Notes: generated by a model not told the origin, from the letters alone. A DNA stretch of 13,181 nucleotides from Prevotellaceae bacterium UBA7028 (GCA_002494215.1 DLBF01000125.1:33790-46970), one strand, 5' to 3'. Shown: positions 1-8,510, numbered from the stretch's first letter. Made by a program: numbers and translations.

Positions 1-1407
1 GACCTGATGGACGAGGCTGCCGCCAAGCTGCGAATGGAACGCGACTCTGTTCCTGAAGAGCTGGACGAAATAAGCCGTCGTCTGAAGCAACTGGAGATTG
101 AACGTGAGGCCATCAAGCGCGAAGGCGATCAGCCCAAGCTGGAGGCCCTGAACAAAGAAATAAGTGAGCTGCAAGAGCAGGAGAATCACTTCAAGCAGAA
201 GTGGCAGGGCGAGAAGGACTTGCTGAACCACATCCAGCAGAACAAGCAGCAGATAGAAGGCCTGAAATTCGAGGCTGAGAGGGCCGAACGCGAAGGCAAC
301 TATGCCAAGGTGGCTGAGATACGTTACGGCAAGCTGCAACAGCTGGAAAAGGATATTGAGGCTACACAGCAGAAGCTGAAGGAGGCTCAAGGAACAGAGG
401 CTATGCTGAAGGAGGAGGTGACTGCCGACGATATAGCCGATGTAGTAAGCCGCTGGACGGGCATACCCGTTAGAAAGATGATGCAGAGCGAACGCGAAAA
501 ACTGCTGCATCTGGAGGAAGAACTGCACCAGCGTGTAATCGGTCAGGACGAGGCCATACAGGCCGTGAGCGATGCCGTAAGACGTAGCAGAGCAGGTATG
601 CAAGACCCCAAGCGTCCAATCGGTTCCTTCATCTTCCTGGGAACAACGGGCGTTGGTAAGACGGAGCTGGCTAAGGCATTGGCCGACTACCTGTTCAACG
701 ATGAGAGCATGATGACGCGTATTGATATGAGCGAGTATCAGGAAAAGTTCAGCGTGACGCGTCTGATTGGTGCCCCTCCAGGATATGTAGGCTACGACGA
801 GGGTGGTCAGCTAACAGAAGCCGTCAGGAGAAAGCCCTATCAGGTAGTGCTCTTTGATGAGATCGAGAAGGCTCACCCCGATGTATTCAACACCCTGCTG
901 CAAGTGCTGGACGACGGACGTCTGACAGACTCCAAGGGCAGGACGGTGAACTTCAAGAACACCATCATCATCATGACTAGCAACCTGGGCAGCCAACTCT
1001 TTGCCAACGCTCCCACAGAGAAACTCGAGGAGACAAAGCAACAGGTACTGCAGCTGCTTAGACAAACCATCAGGCCTGAGTTCCTGAACCGTATAGACGA
1101 GACGATAGTCTTCCATCCGCTCACGCAGGGCGAGATTAAGCAAGTGGTTCGTCTGCAGATAAACGGCATCGCCAAGATGCTGGAGCAGAACAACGTACGC
1201 CTGAAGGTTACGGAACCAGCCATAGAGCTGCTGGCTAAGGAGGGATATGATCCTGACTTCGGAGCCCGTCCTGTAAAACGTGCCATACAGCGTCTGCTAC
1301 TGAACGACCTGAGTAAGGCTATGCTGGGCGGAACGCTGCAAGCCGGAATCCCCATAGAGGTGGATGTCGAGGGCGACCATCTGACGTTCCACAACGTGGC
1401 ACAATAA
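1..1407 (+). CDS. clpB: ATP-dependent disaggregase ClpB, C-terminal part (5' end outside window)
   Basis: ClpB is a cytoplasmic hexameric AAA+ chaperone that threads aggregated proteins through its pore together with DnaK/DnaJ. The frame is open from the first base (D-L-M-D-E-A-A-A-K-L), so the ATG at position 7 is internal and the N-terminal domain and first ATPase domain lie outside the window. Counting from that ATG, residues about 15-135 form the charged, heptad-like coiled coil of the M domain. The second ATPase domain follows with Walker A GTTGVGKT (212-219), pore loop GYVG (259-262), Walker B VLFDE (281-285), sensor 1 around TSN (324-326), NRIDE (361-365, likely arginine-finger region) and sensor 2 GARPVKR (419-425). 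Walker A has Thr where E. coli ClpB has Pro, and the lysine and threonine are intact. The gene ends 10 bases before the MATE transporter gene on the same strand. Identification as ClpB rather than ClpA/ClpC rests on the long M domain. Confidence 0.96.
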   Translation, partial: DLMDEAAAKLRMERDSVPEELDEISRRLKQLEIEREAIKREGDQPKLEALNKEISELQEQENHFKQKWQGEKDLLNHIQQNKQQIEGLKFEAERAEREGNYAKVAEIRYGKLQQLEKDIEATQQKLKEAQGTEAMLKEEVTADDIADVVSRWTGIPVRKMMQSEREKLLHLEEELHQRVIGQDEAIQAVSDAVRRSRAGMQDPKRPIGSFIFLGTTGVGKTELAKALADYLFNDESMMTRIDMSEYQEKFSVTRLIGAPPGYVGYDEGGQLTEAVRRKPYQVVLFDEIEKAHPDVFNTLLQVLDDGRLTDSKGRTVNFKNTIIIMTSNLGSQLFANAPTEKLEETKQQVLQLLRQTIRPEFLNRIDETIVFHPLTQGEIKQVVRLQINGIAKMLEQNNVRLKVTEPAIELLAKEGYDPDFGARPVKRAIQRLLLNDLSKAMLGGTLQAGIPIEVDVEGDHLTFHNVAQ

Positions 1408-1417
1408 ATGACAAAGA

Positions 1418-2737
1418 ATGCTGAAGAAATACTTCATACATTACCCTACCCTGCTTAGGCTGGGAATACCCATTATGATAGGCCAACTTGGTACTATCAT
1501 AATGGGTTTTATGGATACATTGATGATTGGCCGCCACAGCACAGAGGAATTGGCGGCTGCTGGCTTTGTAAATGGTATCATAGGACTGGCAGCCATCTCG
1601 GCTCTGGGCTTTTCCTACGGCCTTACCCCTGTTGTAGGGGCATTATTGGGAAAAGGTGAAACGGGCCATATCGCACAGAAACTGAAAAACAGCCTGGTGA
1701 CCAATAACATACTGGCTGTTGCCATGATGGCAGCACTGGGCATACTGTATCTGAACCTGCACCATCTGGGGCTGCCTGGTCATCTGCTGCCGCTGATGCG
1801 CCCATATCTAATGCTGAACATCCTGAGTTTTATCCCCATGATGGCGTTTAACGCCTTCAAGCAATTCTCTGACGGCATTCAGGATACCCGCATGCCCATG
1901 TGGATTCTGCTGGGCAGCAATATGCTGAACGTACTGGGTAACTGGCTACTGATTTACGGCGTAGCAGGTCTGCCCGAAATGGGACTGACAGGTGCCGGAG
2001 TAGCTACGCTAATGAGCCGTATAGCCATGTGGGCTGCCTTTGCTGCAATTTTCCATCTGACAAGCAGATATAAGACATACAGTCAGGATTTCTGGAAGGC
2101 TCGTGTGTGTAAAACGGACCTCAAACAGATGTTCCGACTGGGATTTCCCGTCATGATGCAGATGGGCATGGAGACAGCCAGTTTCAGCCTTAGTGCCTTC
2201 TATGTAGGATGGTTGGGTACAACCAATCTGGCTGCACATCAGATAATGCTCACTATAGCCCAGCTATGCTATATGCTGTACTATGGCATGAGTGCTGCTG
2301 TAGCCGTTCAAGTAAGCTATTACAGAGGGGCTGGCAGACTAAGGGAAACACGCCACGTGGCTTTTGCAGGCCTGCATCTGAACCTGCTGCTGGGTTTGCT
2401 GACAGCTGTTCCCATATTGCTGCTCAGAAATCAGATTGGCGGATGGTTTGCCAACAGCGCTGAGGTGACTGCCCTTGTGGCTGCCGTTGTGATACCCCTA
2501 TGCATTTATCAGTTCGGCGATGCCCTGCAATGTACCTACTGCAATGCCCTAAGAGGAATGGAGGATGTGAAACCACTTATATGGATTGCTTTCATTGCCT
2601 ATTTCATCGTATCCCTGCCGCTGGGTTATCTGTTTGGCTTTACCTTGCATGGTGGCCTGTGGGGCATCTGGATGGCATTCCCCTTCGGACTGACCACAGC
2701 AGGCGTTTTATATATGATTAGATTTCTGAAAAGATGA
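1418..2737 (+). CDS. MATE-family multidrug/toxin efflux transporter
   Basis: This 439-residue protein is almost wholly hydrophobic and fits the 12-helix MATE fold, an inner-membrane antiporter exporting cationic drugs or metabolites in exchange for Na+ or H+. The two-lobe pattern is visible: the N-half begins with LRLGIPIMIGQLGTIIMGFMDT, shown here as LRLGIPIMIG then FMDTLMIGR at residues about 13-40. The C-half repeats it as FRLGFPVMMQMGMETASF, with LGFPVMM near 241-247. Length is typical for the family (about 440-460). The ATG at 1418 places the first residues MLKKYFIHYPT directly before helix 1; no clear ribosome binding site is visible. The gene follows clpB after 10 bases and its stop TGA overlaps the trmO start as ATGA, suggesting translational coupling with trmO. 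Substrate and coupling ion cannot be read from the sequence, so no symbol is given (NorM-like is the nearest general label). Confidence 0.9.
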   Translation: MLKKYFIHYPTLLRLGIPIMIGQLGTIIMGFMDTLMIGRHSTEELAAAGFVNGIIGLAAISALGFSYGLTPVVGALLGKGETGHIAQKLKNSLVTNNILAVAMMAALGILYLNLHHLGLPGHLLPLMRPYLMLNILSFIPMMAFNAFKQFSDGIQDTRMPMWILLGSNMLNVLGNWLLIYGVAGLPEMGLTGAGVATLMSRIAMWAAFAAIFHLTSRYKTYSQDFWKARVCKTDLKQMFRLGFPVMMQMGMETASFSLSAFYVGWLGTTNLAAHQIMLTIAQLCYMLYYGMSAAVAVQVSYYRGAGRLRETRHVAFAGLHLNLLLGLLTAVPILLLRNQIGGWFANSAEVTALVAAVVIPLCIYQFGDALQCTYCNALRGMEDVKPLIWIAFIAYFIVSLPLGYLFGFTLHGGLWGIWMAFPFGLTTAGVLYMIRFLKR

Positions 2738-3417
2738 AGATTGTAGCTAAGATACATACAGATTTCAAGACCAAATTTGGCGTTCCGCGTCAGAGCGGAC
2801 TGGTAAAAGGACTGAAAGGACGCATCGTTTTCGAACCCGAGTTCCGTAACGCAGAAGCATTAAGGGGACTGGAAGGATTCTCGCACATCTGGTTGCTATG
2901 GGACTTCTCGGAAGCACATAGGGATGGTGAGAGCTGGAGCCCAACCGTTCGTCCACCACGCTTGGGAGGCAATAAGCGCATGGGGGTATGGGCCACAAGA
3001 AGCCCGTTCCGCCCTAACAACATAGGACTCTCGTCGGTACGTATCAGTAAGATAGAATTACACACACCAGAGGGGCCAGTTATCGAAGTGGAAGGGGCCG
3101 ACCTGATGGATGGAACACCCATCCTGGATATTAAGCCTTATCTTCCCTTCACAGATTCACACCCCGATGCACGAGGCGGGTTTGCTGAGGAGCAAAACAG
3201 AAAGGCGGAACCCCTAAAAGTAGAGATTCCGTCTGATATAGCTTGTTTGTTTGATACAGAGAAACTGGAAGCCTTACGCGGTGTACTGGCTGCCGACCCT
3301 AGGCCTCACTACCAAGAGGACCCTGAGCGGACTTATGCCCTGGAGTTCGCGAACCACGAAATATTCTTCCATGTTCAAGACGGGAGCGTTGTTGTTACGA
3401 AGGCTCGCCCTATTTAA
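2734..3417 (+). CDS. trmO: tRNA (N6-threonylcarbamoyladenosine37-N6)-methyltransferase TrmO
   Basis: TrmO (TsaA/YaeB family) uses S-adenosylmethionine to methylate t6A37 next to the anticodon of some ANN-decoding tRNAs. The 227-residue protein is close to the roughly 235 residues of the E. coli enzyme. Family motifs are clear: ATRSPFRPNNIGLS at 87-100 (the SAM-binding beta-barrel signature), DLMDGTPILDIKPYLP at 123-138, and a C-terminal segment with DPRPHYQ followed by FANHEIFFHV, matching the second domain of the long form. The start is set by the ATGA overlap with the MATE gene. At its 3' end the TAA overlaps the end of thrC on the other strand by 4 bases, leaving no room for an independent terminator. 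Linkage to a transporter and clpB gives no functional hint. Confidence 0.93.
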   Translation: MKIVAKIHTDFKTKFGVPRQSGLVKGLKGRIVFEPEFRNAEALRGLEGFSHIWLLWDFSEAHRDGESWSPTVRPPRLGGNKRMGVWATRSPFRPNNIGLSSVRISKIELHTPEGPVIEVEGADLMDGTPILDIKPYLPFTDSHPDARGGFAEEQNRKAEPLKVEIPSDIACLFDTEKLEALRGVLAADPRPHYQEDPERTYALEFANHEIFFHVQDGSVVVTKARPI

Positions 3418-4715
3418 CGGCTCATCAGGTAAGCCTTAAATTCGGCAAAGTCCTTACTCATAGGAATGCTCTGCTTCTGCCCCTTCATAAAGGCCTGCAA
3501 ACGGGCAGGAATCTCTACGTCGGTGCCACAGATCTCATCTACTACTTGCTTGAACTTGGCAGGATGAGCAGTCTCAAGGAAGAAACCTACCTCGCCTTCA
3601 TGCAAACCTTCCTGCAAGGCACGATAGCCACAGGCTCCATGAGGATCAAGCTGATAGCCCGTCTCTTTCAAGCACTCACGCATGGTCTGGGCAATCAGTT
3701 CGTCTGTATAGGTAGCACCTGAGATATCAGCACAAATGGCTGCATGGTCCTTGCCATAAAGGTCGTAGATACGAGCAAAATTGCTGGGGTCACCCACATC
3801 CATTGCGTTGGCAATAGTCTGCACACTTGCACGTGGATTATACGCTCCCGTCTTCAGATAATTAAAGAACACATCGTTGGCATTATTGGCGGCAACGAAG
3901 CGACTGATAGGCAATCCCATACGCTTACCAAAGAGGGCAGAACAGATATTGCCGAAGTTACCGCTGGGCACACAAGCTACTACGTTATCAGCAAGGCCCA
4001 ATTTCTTGAGCTGAGCATAAGCATAGAAGTAATAGAAGCTCTGGGGCAGGAAGCGAGCCACATTAATGCTATTGGCTGAGGTAAGCTGCATATGAACGTT
4101 CAGTTCCTCGTCCATAAAGGCATTCTTGACAAGTGCTTGACAATCATCAAAGACACCATCCACCTCGATGGCTGTAATATTCTGACCCAAAGTAGTAAAC
4201 TGGCACTCCTGAATAGGGCTTACCTTGCCCTTGGGGTACAGGACATAAACATGAATACCTTCTACACCCAGAAATCCATTGGCAACAGCAGAACCGGTAT
4301 CTCCACTGGTGGCAACCAACACGTTGACAGTCTTTTTTCCCTCTTTCTGCAAAAAGTACTGCAATAGGCGTGCCATAAAGCGGGCACCTACATCCTTGAA
4401 GGCCAGCGTGGGGCCGTGGAAAAGCTCTAGGCTATAGATGGTATCTGTAACCTTTACCAGAGGCACATCAAAGGCTAAGGTATCATAGACAATCTTGCGA
4501 AGTGCATCGGCCTCTACATCCTCGCCAAAGAAACAGTCGGCTACCTGATAGGCTATCTCTTGGAAAGAGAGGTTCTGGATATTATCGAAGAACGACTGTG
4601 GAAGGGGATTGATACGCTGGGGCATATAGAGGCCCTTATCTTCTGCCAAACCTTTTACAACAGCTTTCTGCAATGTTGCAAGGGGCGCTTTTCCGTTAGT
4701 GCTGTAATAATTCAT
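3414..4715 (-). CDS. thrC: Threonine synthase
   Basis: ThrC converts O-phospho-L-homoserine to L-threonine and phosphate with pyridoxal phosphate, the last step of threonine synthesis. The 433 residues match the shorter bacterial type. Visible motifs are the N-terminal YYSTNG and the P-L-A-T-L-Q segment, LELFHGPTLAFKDVGARF at about 96-113 with the probable Schiff-base lysine K107, SGDTGSAVA (137-145) for PLP phosphate binding, and CVPSGNFGN further on. It is the last gene of a thrA - mutase-like - thrC operon and starts 23 bases after the preceding gene. Its start codon lies in a tandem heptamer array that supplies several ATGs; the one at 4715 is the first in frame after a TGA and gives the conserved N-terminus MNYYSTNGKA. 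The 3' end overlaps trmO by 4 bases in convergent orientation. Confidence 0.96.
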   Translation of the reverse strand: MNYYSTNGKAPLATLQKAVVKGLAEDKGLYMPQRINPLPQSFFDNIQNLSFQEIAYQVADCFFGEDVEADALRKIVYDTLAFDVPLVKVTDTIYSLELFHGPTLAFKDVGARFMARLLQYFLQKEGKKTVNVLVATSGDTGSAVANGFLGVEGIHVYVLYPKGKVSPIQECQFTTLGQNITAIEVDGVFDDCQALVKNAFMDEELNVHMQLTSANSINVARFLPQSFYYFYAYAQLKKLGLADNVVACVPSGNFGNICSALFGKRMGLPISRFVAANNANDVFFNYLKTGAYNPRASVQTIANAMDVGDPSNFARIYDLYGKDHAAICADISGATYTDELIAQTMRECLKETGYQLDPHGACGYRALQEGLHEGEVGFFLETAHPAKFKQVVDEICGTDVEIPARLQAFMKGQKQSIPMSKDFAEFKAYLMSR

Positions 4716-4740
4716 AATTCACAATTCATAATTCATAATT
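4711..4740. repeat. Tandem heptamer array (AATTCAT/AATTCAC) at the mutase-like gene / thrC junction
   Basis: Units AATTCAT, AATTCAC, AATTCAT, AATTCAT and a partial AATT follow one another with a strict 7-base period. On the minus strand each unit supplies an ATG or GTG, and the array covers the intergenic gap, the thrC start codon and the end of the upstream stop codon. Confidence 0.85.
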
Positions 4741-5965
4741 AATCTTGGCCAGATTTCATGAAAGTCTGGATAAACTGATCCCCTTCAAGGCTACCGTATG
4801 AGCCTTGCTTGGCCGCAGTTTCGCTGAATGTTTGCACACCGTCAGGCTCTATACCTGGATAGTAGATACAGAAAGGAATAGGTTCTGCGGTATGCGTACG
4901 CAGACTGATGGGCGTGGGATGGTCTGGTAGAACTGCTATGGAAACCTCTTCTCCAATAGTAGGCAGTGCCTCGAGGATAGGTCGTACCAGTCGGTTATCC
5001 AGATTCTCTATGGTCTGCAGCTTAAGCTCCAGATTTCCATCGTGTCCAGCCTCATCGCTGGCCTCAACATGAACATAGACAAAATCATCACCCTCACGCA
5101 AAGCCTGAATAGTAGCCTCTGCCTTACCCTCGTAGTTGGTGTCCCAAAGTCCTGTGGCACCCTCAACGTCCAACACACGCAAGCCTGCATACTTTCCAAT
5201 ACCACGAATCAAATCAACGGCCGTTATAACAGAACCTTTCTTGATTTGAGGGTAAGTGGTAGTAAGGGGTACCATACGAGGACGATATCCCCCACCCCAA
5301 GGCCAGATACTGTTGGCAGGGTCCATGCCACGCTGCTGGCGTTCTATATTCAAAGGATGATCTTTAAGCAACTCCTGACTCTTGAGAATCAAATCAACAA
5401 GCAATGAAGCTGTTTCGCTCCCCTCTCCTTCGGAAGTAGCATGAGGAAGGTTTTCTCTCCAAGGTTTTAAGGGGATGTCATGTGGAGGGGTACAATTCAA
5501 CTGCTTATTACCTCCCTTTATCACCAAAAGGTGGCGGTACTGAACACCAGTATAGAAATGAATGCGGTCATTACCCAACTTCTCTTGCAGAAAACGGATA
5601 AGCACATCGGCCTCTTCTGTCTCCAAGCGTCCACAGGAATGATTCTTCAGCAGGTCGCCCTCCAGACATACCAGATTACAACGCATTGCCAAATCATCGG
5701 CAGCCAACTCTACACCTATGCTGGCAGCCTCCAAAGGGCCTCTTCCTTCATAGACAATATGCTGGTCGTACCCTAATATACTGCTATTGGCGACCTCGCT
5801 GCCAGGATGGAAACCGTCAGGAATAGTCTTCAGAAGGCCATTACGACCATGCTGCGCCAACCGATCGAGGTGAGGCGTAGCAGCATACTCCAGAAGAGTT
5901 TTACCACCTAGCTGGGGTACAGCCCAATCGGCCATACCATCGCCTAATATAATAAGATGTTTCAT
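4739..5965 (-). CDS. Phosphoglycerate-mutase-like alkaline-phosphatase-superfamily protein, probable alternative homoserine kinase
   Basis: The 408-residue protein belongs to the ApgM-type (archaeal-type, cofactor-independent) phosphoglycerate mutase branch of the alkaline phosphatase superfamily. Seen: metal and catalytic motifs LGDGMAD (D9), GSEVANSSILGYD (55-67, candidate nucleophile S62), YEGRGPLEAAS (72-82), HVEASDEAGH (298-307) and PDHPTPISLRTHTAEP (346-361), with D303, H307, D347, H348 and H357 as likely ligands. Context: it sits exactly between thrA and thrC, 35 and 23 bases from them, where homoserine kinase is expected, and no GHMP-type ThrB is present. Known: proteins of this kind in Bacteroidetes thr operons have been proposed to replace homoserine kinase (sometimes called ThrB2). 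Inference: it makes O-phosphohomoserine here; a glycolytic mutase is the alternative. Residues about 176-184 (HATSEGEGS region) are encoded by a CCTCTCC-type hairpin repeat. Confidence 0.85.
   Translation of the reverse strand: MKHLIILGDGMADWAVPQLGGKTLLEYAATPHLDRLAQHGRNGLLKTIPDGFHPGSEVANSSILGYDQHIVYEGRGPLEAASIGVELAADDLAMRCNLVCLEGDLLKNHSCGRLETEEADVLIRFLQEKLGNDRIHFYTGVQYRHLLVIKGGNKQLNCTPPHDIPLKPWRENLPHATSEGEGSETASLLVDLILKSQELLKDHPLNIERQQRGMDPANSIWPWGGGYRPRMVPLTTTYPQIKKGSVITAVDLIRGIGKYAGLRVLDVEGATGLWDTNYEGKAEATIQALREGDDFVYVHVEASDEAGHDGNLELKLQTIENLDNRLVRPILEALPTIGEEVSIAVLPDHPTPISLRTHTAEPIPFCIYYPGIEPDGVQTFSETAAKQGSYGSLEGDQFIQTFMKSGQD
5420..5446. repeat. CCTCTCC-type palindromic element inside the mutase-like gene
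   Basis: CCTCTCC (5422-5428) is followed directly by TTCGGAAG and, after a short stretch, by GAGG (5443-5446). This matches the intergenic element at 10169-10197 apart from a 3-base difference. The element reads in frame on the minus strand as the acidic, serine-rich stretch ATSEGEGSE (residues about 176-184). Confidence 0.6.
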
Positions 5966-5970
5966 TTAAT

Positions 5971-5998
5971 ATGGATAATGGGTAATAGGAAGGAAGGC
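5971..5998. repeat. Degenerate heptamer array at the thrA / mutase-like gene junction
   Basis: Units ATGGATA, ATGGGTA, ATAGGAA and GGAAGGC (5971-5977, 5978-5984, 5985-5991, 5992-5998) show a decaying 7-base period and almost fill the 35-base gap. The first two units differ by one base; the last two are much weaker. Confidence 0.55.
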
Positions 5999-6000
5999 TA

Positions 6001-8424
6001 TTAAGCCAAACTCATAATGTCGGCAAAGACGCCTGCAGCTGTTACGCTAGCACCTGCACCGTATCCTTGAATGAGCATAGGATACTCGTTGTAACGCTCT
6101 GTAGTAAGAAGAACAATGTTATTGGAGCCCTCGAGCACATAGAACGAGTGGTCACGATTGAACTCTTCGAGCGATACGCTGGCCTTGCCATTCTCGAACT
6201 TTGCCACAAAGCGCCATACCTTGTTCTCTTTTTCCAAAACAGCACGACGGGCCTCGAAATCGGCATCCAACGAGGGAAGGTTCTTCCAGAAATCTTCGAT
6301 TGAACCCTCGAAGAAACGCTCGGGAATGAACAGACGAGTCTCTACATCCTCCTGATTAATCTCATAACCAGCCTCACGAGCCAAGATTACCAACTTACGG
6401 ACAACATCCTTACCGCTAAGATCCACACGTGGATCAGGCTCGCTATAACCTTCTGCCTTTGCCATCTCTACCGTCTTACTGAAAGGAATATCCTTGCTAA
6501 TGGTGTTGAAGATGAAGTTAAGCGTACCACTCAGGACAGCCTCGATTCGTAGAATCTTGTCACCTGAATTGCAGAGGTCGTTGATGGTACGGATAATAGG
6601 CAATCCAGCACCTACGTTAGCCTCGAAGAGGAACTTGACGCCACGCTTCTGGGCTATATGTTTCAGCTCGCTATAGTTGGCATAGTCACTGCTGGCTGCA
6701 ATCTTGTTAGCTGCCACCACATTGATGTTATGCGTAAGGAAGTCCTTGTAAAGGCCTGCAACCTCTTCACTGGCGGTACAATCGACAAAAACGCTGTTGA
6801 AGATGTTCATACCTATGACCTCGTCGTGCAGACGCTGGGTATTACTGGGAGCAGCCTTCTTCAGGTTCTCGCGGAAATTCTCCAAATCCAAACCTTCACG
6901 ACGGAACATAGCATTATGTCCGCTGGCAATACCTACCACATTCAATTTCAGACGCAGCTCACGCATCAGCTTCTCTTGCTGCTGGTGAATCTGCTCTATC
7001 AGACTACCACCTACGGTTCCTACGCCGCAGATGAAGATATTCAGCACCTGATACTCACTCAGGAAGAAGGAGTCGTGAATAACATTCAGTGCCTTACGCA
7101 GGTAGTTCTGATCGATAACAAATGAGATATTGGTCTCGCTGGCACCCTGTGCACAGGCAATAACACTGATACCGCTACGTCCAAGGGTTCCGAACAGCTT
7201 ACCGGCAATACCTGGGGTATGCTTCATGTTCTCGCCTACCACAGCAACAGTTGCCAAGCCCTTCTCTGCTATCATGGGGAACATAGCACCGTCCTCTATC
7301 TCCTTTTGGAATTCCAAATTAAGAACACGACAGGCCTCATCGGCATCTACATCCTGAACACCGATACTGGTATTGTTCTCGGAACTGGCCTGACTAACCA
7401 TAAAGACGCTGATGCCGTTATCTGCCAGACAGGTGAAGATGCGACGGTTGACTCCAATCACGCCCACCATAGAAAGGCCTGAAACGGTAATAAGGGAGGT
7501 TCCCTTGATACTACTGATACCCTTGATGCTGCGCTTGTCGTCCTTTACAACATCTTTGATGATAGAACCAGGAGCATCGGGGTTGAAAGTATTCTTGATA
7601 AGTATAGGAATATTCTTAATGCAAACAGGATAGATGGTGGGGGGATAAACCACCTTAGCTCCGAAGTTACAAAGTTCCATAGCCTCGACGTAACTCAACT
7701 CAGGAATCACATAGGCTGTACTGATAACACGGGGGTCAGCTGTCATGAAGCCGTCCACATCGGTCCATATCTCCAGTACACTGGCATCCAAGGCTGCGGC
7801 TATGATACTGGCTGTATAATCGCTACCGCCACGACCCAAGTTGGTAATCTCGCCACTCTCGGCATCCCTACTGATAAAGCCGCCTACAACACTGATTTGG
7901 GGAATAGTCTTCCAAGTCTCACGAACCAGTTTGTTGGTAACCTCGGTAGCCAGACATTTCTTTCCCTGCTTGACCTCGGTCTTTATAAACTCGCGACTGT
8001 CGAACCAAGCAGCACCCTTGATGAGGGTTGCCACAATACGGCTGCTGATACGCTCACCATAGCTGACAATAGCAGCCTGAGTCTTAGGACTTAGATCACG
8101 AATCAGATAAACGCCCTGATAAATGCTTCTGAGCTCCTCGAGACTGCTCTTCACTTCAGCCAACAACTCTTCCCGCTCCTTACCAGCAGGGATAATGGAA
8201 TTTATCATCTCCTCGTGACGTTCCTCCATCTCCCAGAAACACTTCTGGTAGAGAGAGTCGCCCTCTACAGCCATCTGGCTGGTCTTTATAAGTTTGTCGG
8301 TAATTCCGCCCAGTGCACTAACGACCACTATAACGGGCTCATTCTGACTTTCAACAATCTTCTTTACATTAAGAATACTTTCTGTAGAACCTACGGATGT
8401 TCCACCAAATTTAAGTACTTTCAT
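6001..8424 (-). CDS. thrA: Bifunctional aspartokinase / homoserine dehydrogenase
   Basis: ThrA performs the first and third steps from aspartate to homoserine: phosphorylation of aspartate, and NAD(P)H-dependent reduction of aspartate semialdehyde. The 807 residues are near the usual 810-820. The aspartokinase domain (about 1-290) starts KFGGTSVGS (5-13) and carries NLGRGGSDYTA (195-205) and TDVDG (221-225). Two ACT-like regulatory segments follow, about 310-370 (GLSMVGVIGV, FMVSQASSENN) and 390-455 (GENMKHTPGIAGKLF), the expected site of feedback control by threonine. The homoserine dehydrogenase domain begins near 462 with nucleotide-binding GVGTVGGS (467-474), then ANVGAGLPIIRT and AVLSGTLNFIFN. 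It heads the thr operon; a TACTTTTG box lies about 35 bases upstream, leaving no space for a leader-peptide attenuator. The downstream gap holds a degenerate heptamer array. Confidence 0.97.
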   Translation of the reverse strand: MKVLKFGGTSVGSTESILNVKKIVESQNEPVIVVVSALGGITDKLIKTSQMAVEGDSLYQKCFWEMEERHEEMINSIIPAGKEREELLAEVKSSLEELRSIYQGVYLIRDLSPKTQAAIVSYGERISSRIVATLIKGAAWFDSREFIKTEVKQGKKCLATEVTNKLVRETWKTIPQISVVGGFISRDAESGEITNLGRGGSDYTASIIAAALDASVLEIWTDVDGFMTADPRVISTAYVIPELSYVEAMELCNFGAKVVYPPTIYPVCIKNIPILIKNTFNPDAPGSIIKDVVKDDKRSIKGISSIKGTSLITVSGLSMVGVIGVNRRIFTCLADNGISVFMVSQASSENNTSIGVQDVDADEACRVLNLEFQKEIEDGAMFPMIAEKGLATVAVVGENMKHTPGIAGKLFGTLGRSGISVIACAQGASETNISFVIDQNYLRKALNVIHDSFFLSEYQVLNIFICGVGTVGGSLIEQIHQQQEKLMRELRLKLNVVGIASGHNAMFRREGLDLENFRENLKKAAPSNTQRLHDEVIGMNIFNSVFVDCTASEEVAGLYKDFLTHNINVVAANKIAASSDYANYSELKHIAQKRGVKFLFEANVGAGLPIIRTINDLCNSGDKILRIEAVLSGTLNFIFNTISKDIPFSKTVEMAKAEGYSEPDPRVDLSGKDVVRKLVILAREAGYEINQEDVETRLFIPERFFEGSIEDFWKNLPSLDADFEARRAVLEKENKVWRFVAKFENGKASVSLEEFNRDHSFYVLEGSNNIVLLTTERYNEYPMLIQGYGAGASVTAAGVFADIMSLA

Positions 8425-8459
8425 CCTATTTGATAAACTTATCTAATACAAAACCAGTG

Positions 8460-8467
8460 CAAAAGTA
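8460..8467 (-). promoter_or_regulatory. Probable -7 box of the thrA operon promoter
   Basis: TACTTTTG on the minus strand matches TAnnTTTG and lies 36 bases upstream of the thrA ATG, implying a leader of about 30 bases. I see no good TTTG at the -33 position. The short leader argues against a threonine attenuator or riboswitch. Confidence 0.5.
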
Positions 8468-8510
8468 ATAATATTTTTCAAATTAGCTGACGAAAAAAAA
8501 GAATTATTTG

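Noticed and set aside
640..663. Unusual Walker A in ClpB (GTTGVGKT instead of GPTGVGKT)
   Set aside because: The catalytic G-K-T is intact and Thr at this position is, as far as I recall, seen in other Bacteroidetes ClpB proteins, so it is not a defect.
811..1394. Long open frames antisense to clpB
   Set aside because: They have no domain pattern and lie opposite strongly conserved AAA+ codons, so they are shadows of clpB codon use.
1408..1420. Alternative ATG at 1408 for the MATE gene
   Set aside because: It is in another frame and soon meets a stop; the ATG at 1418 opens the transporter frame.
4711..4740. CRISPR-like or IS-end interpretation of the AATTCAT repeats
   Set aside because: The units are 7 bases with no spacers, there are no cas or transposase genes, and no terminal inverted repeats.
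6658..7125. A 155-codon open frame antisense to thrA
   Set aside because: The sense frame encodes the conserved homoserine dehydrogenase domain; the antisense product is low in recognisable features and lacks a promoter.
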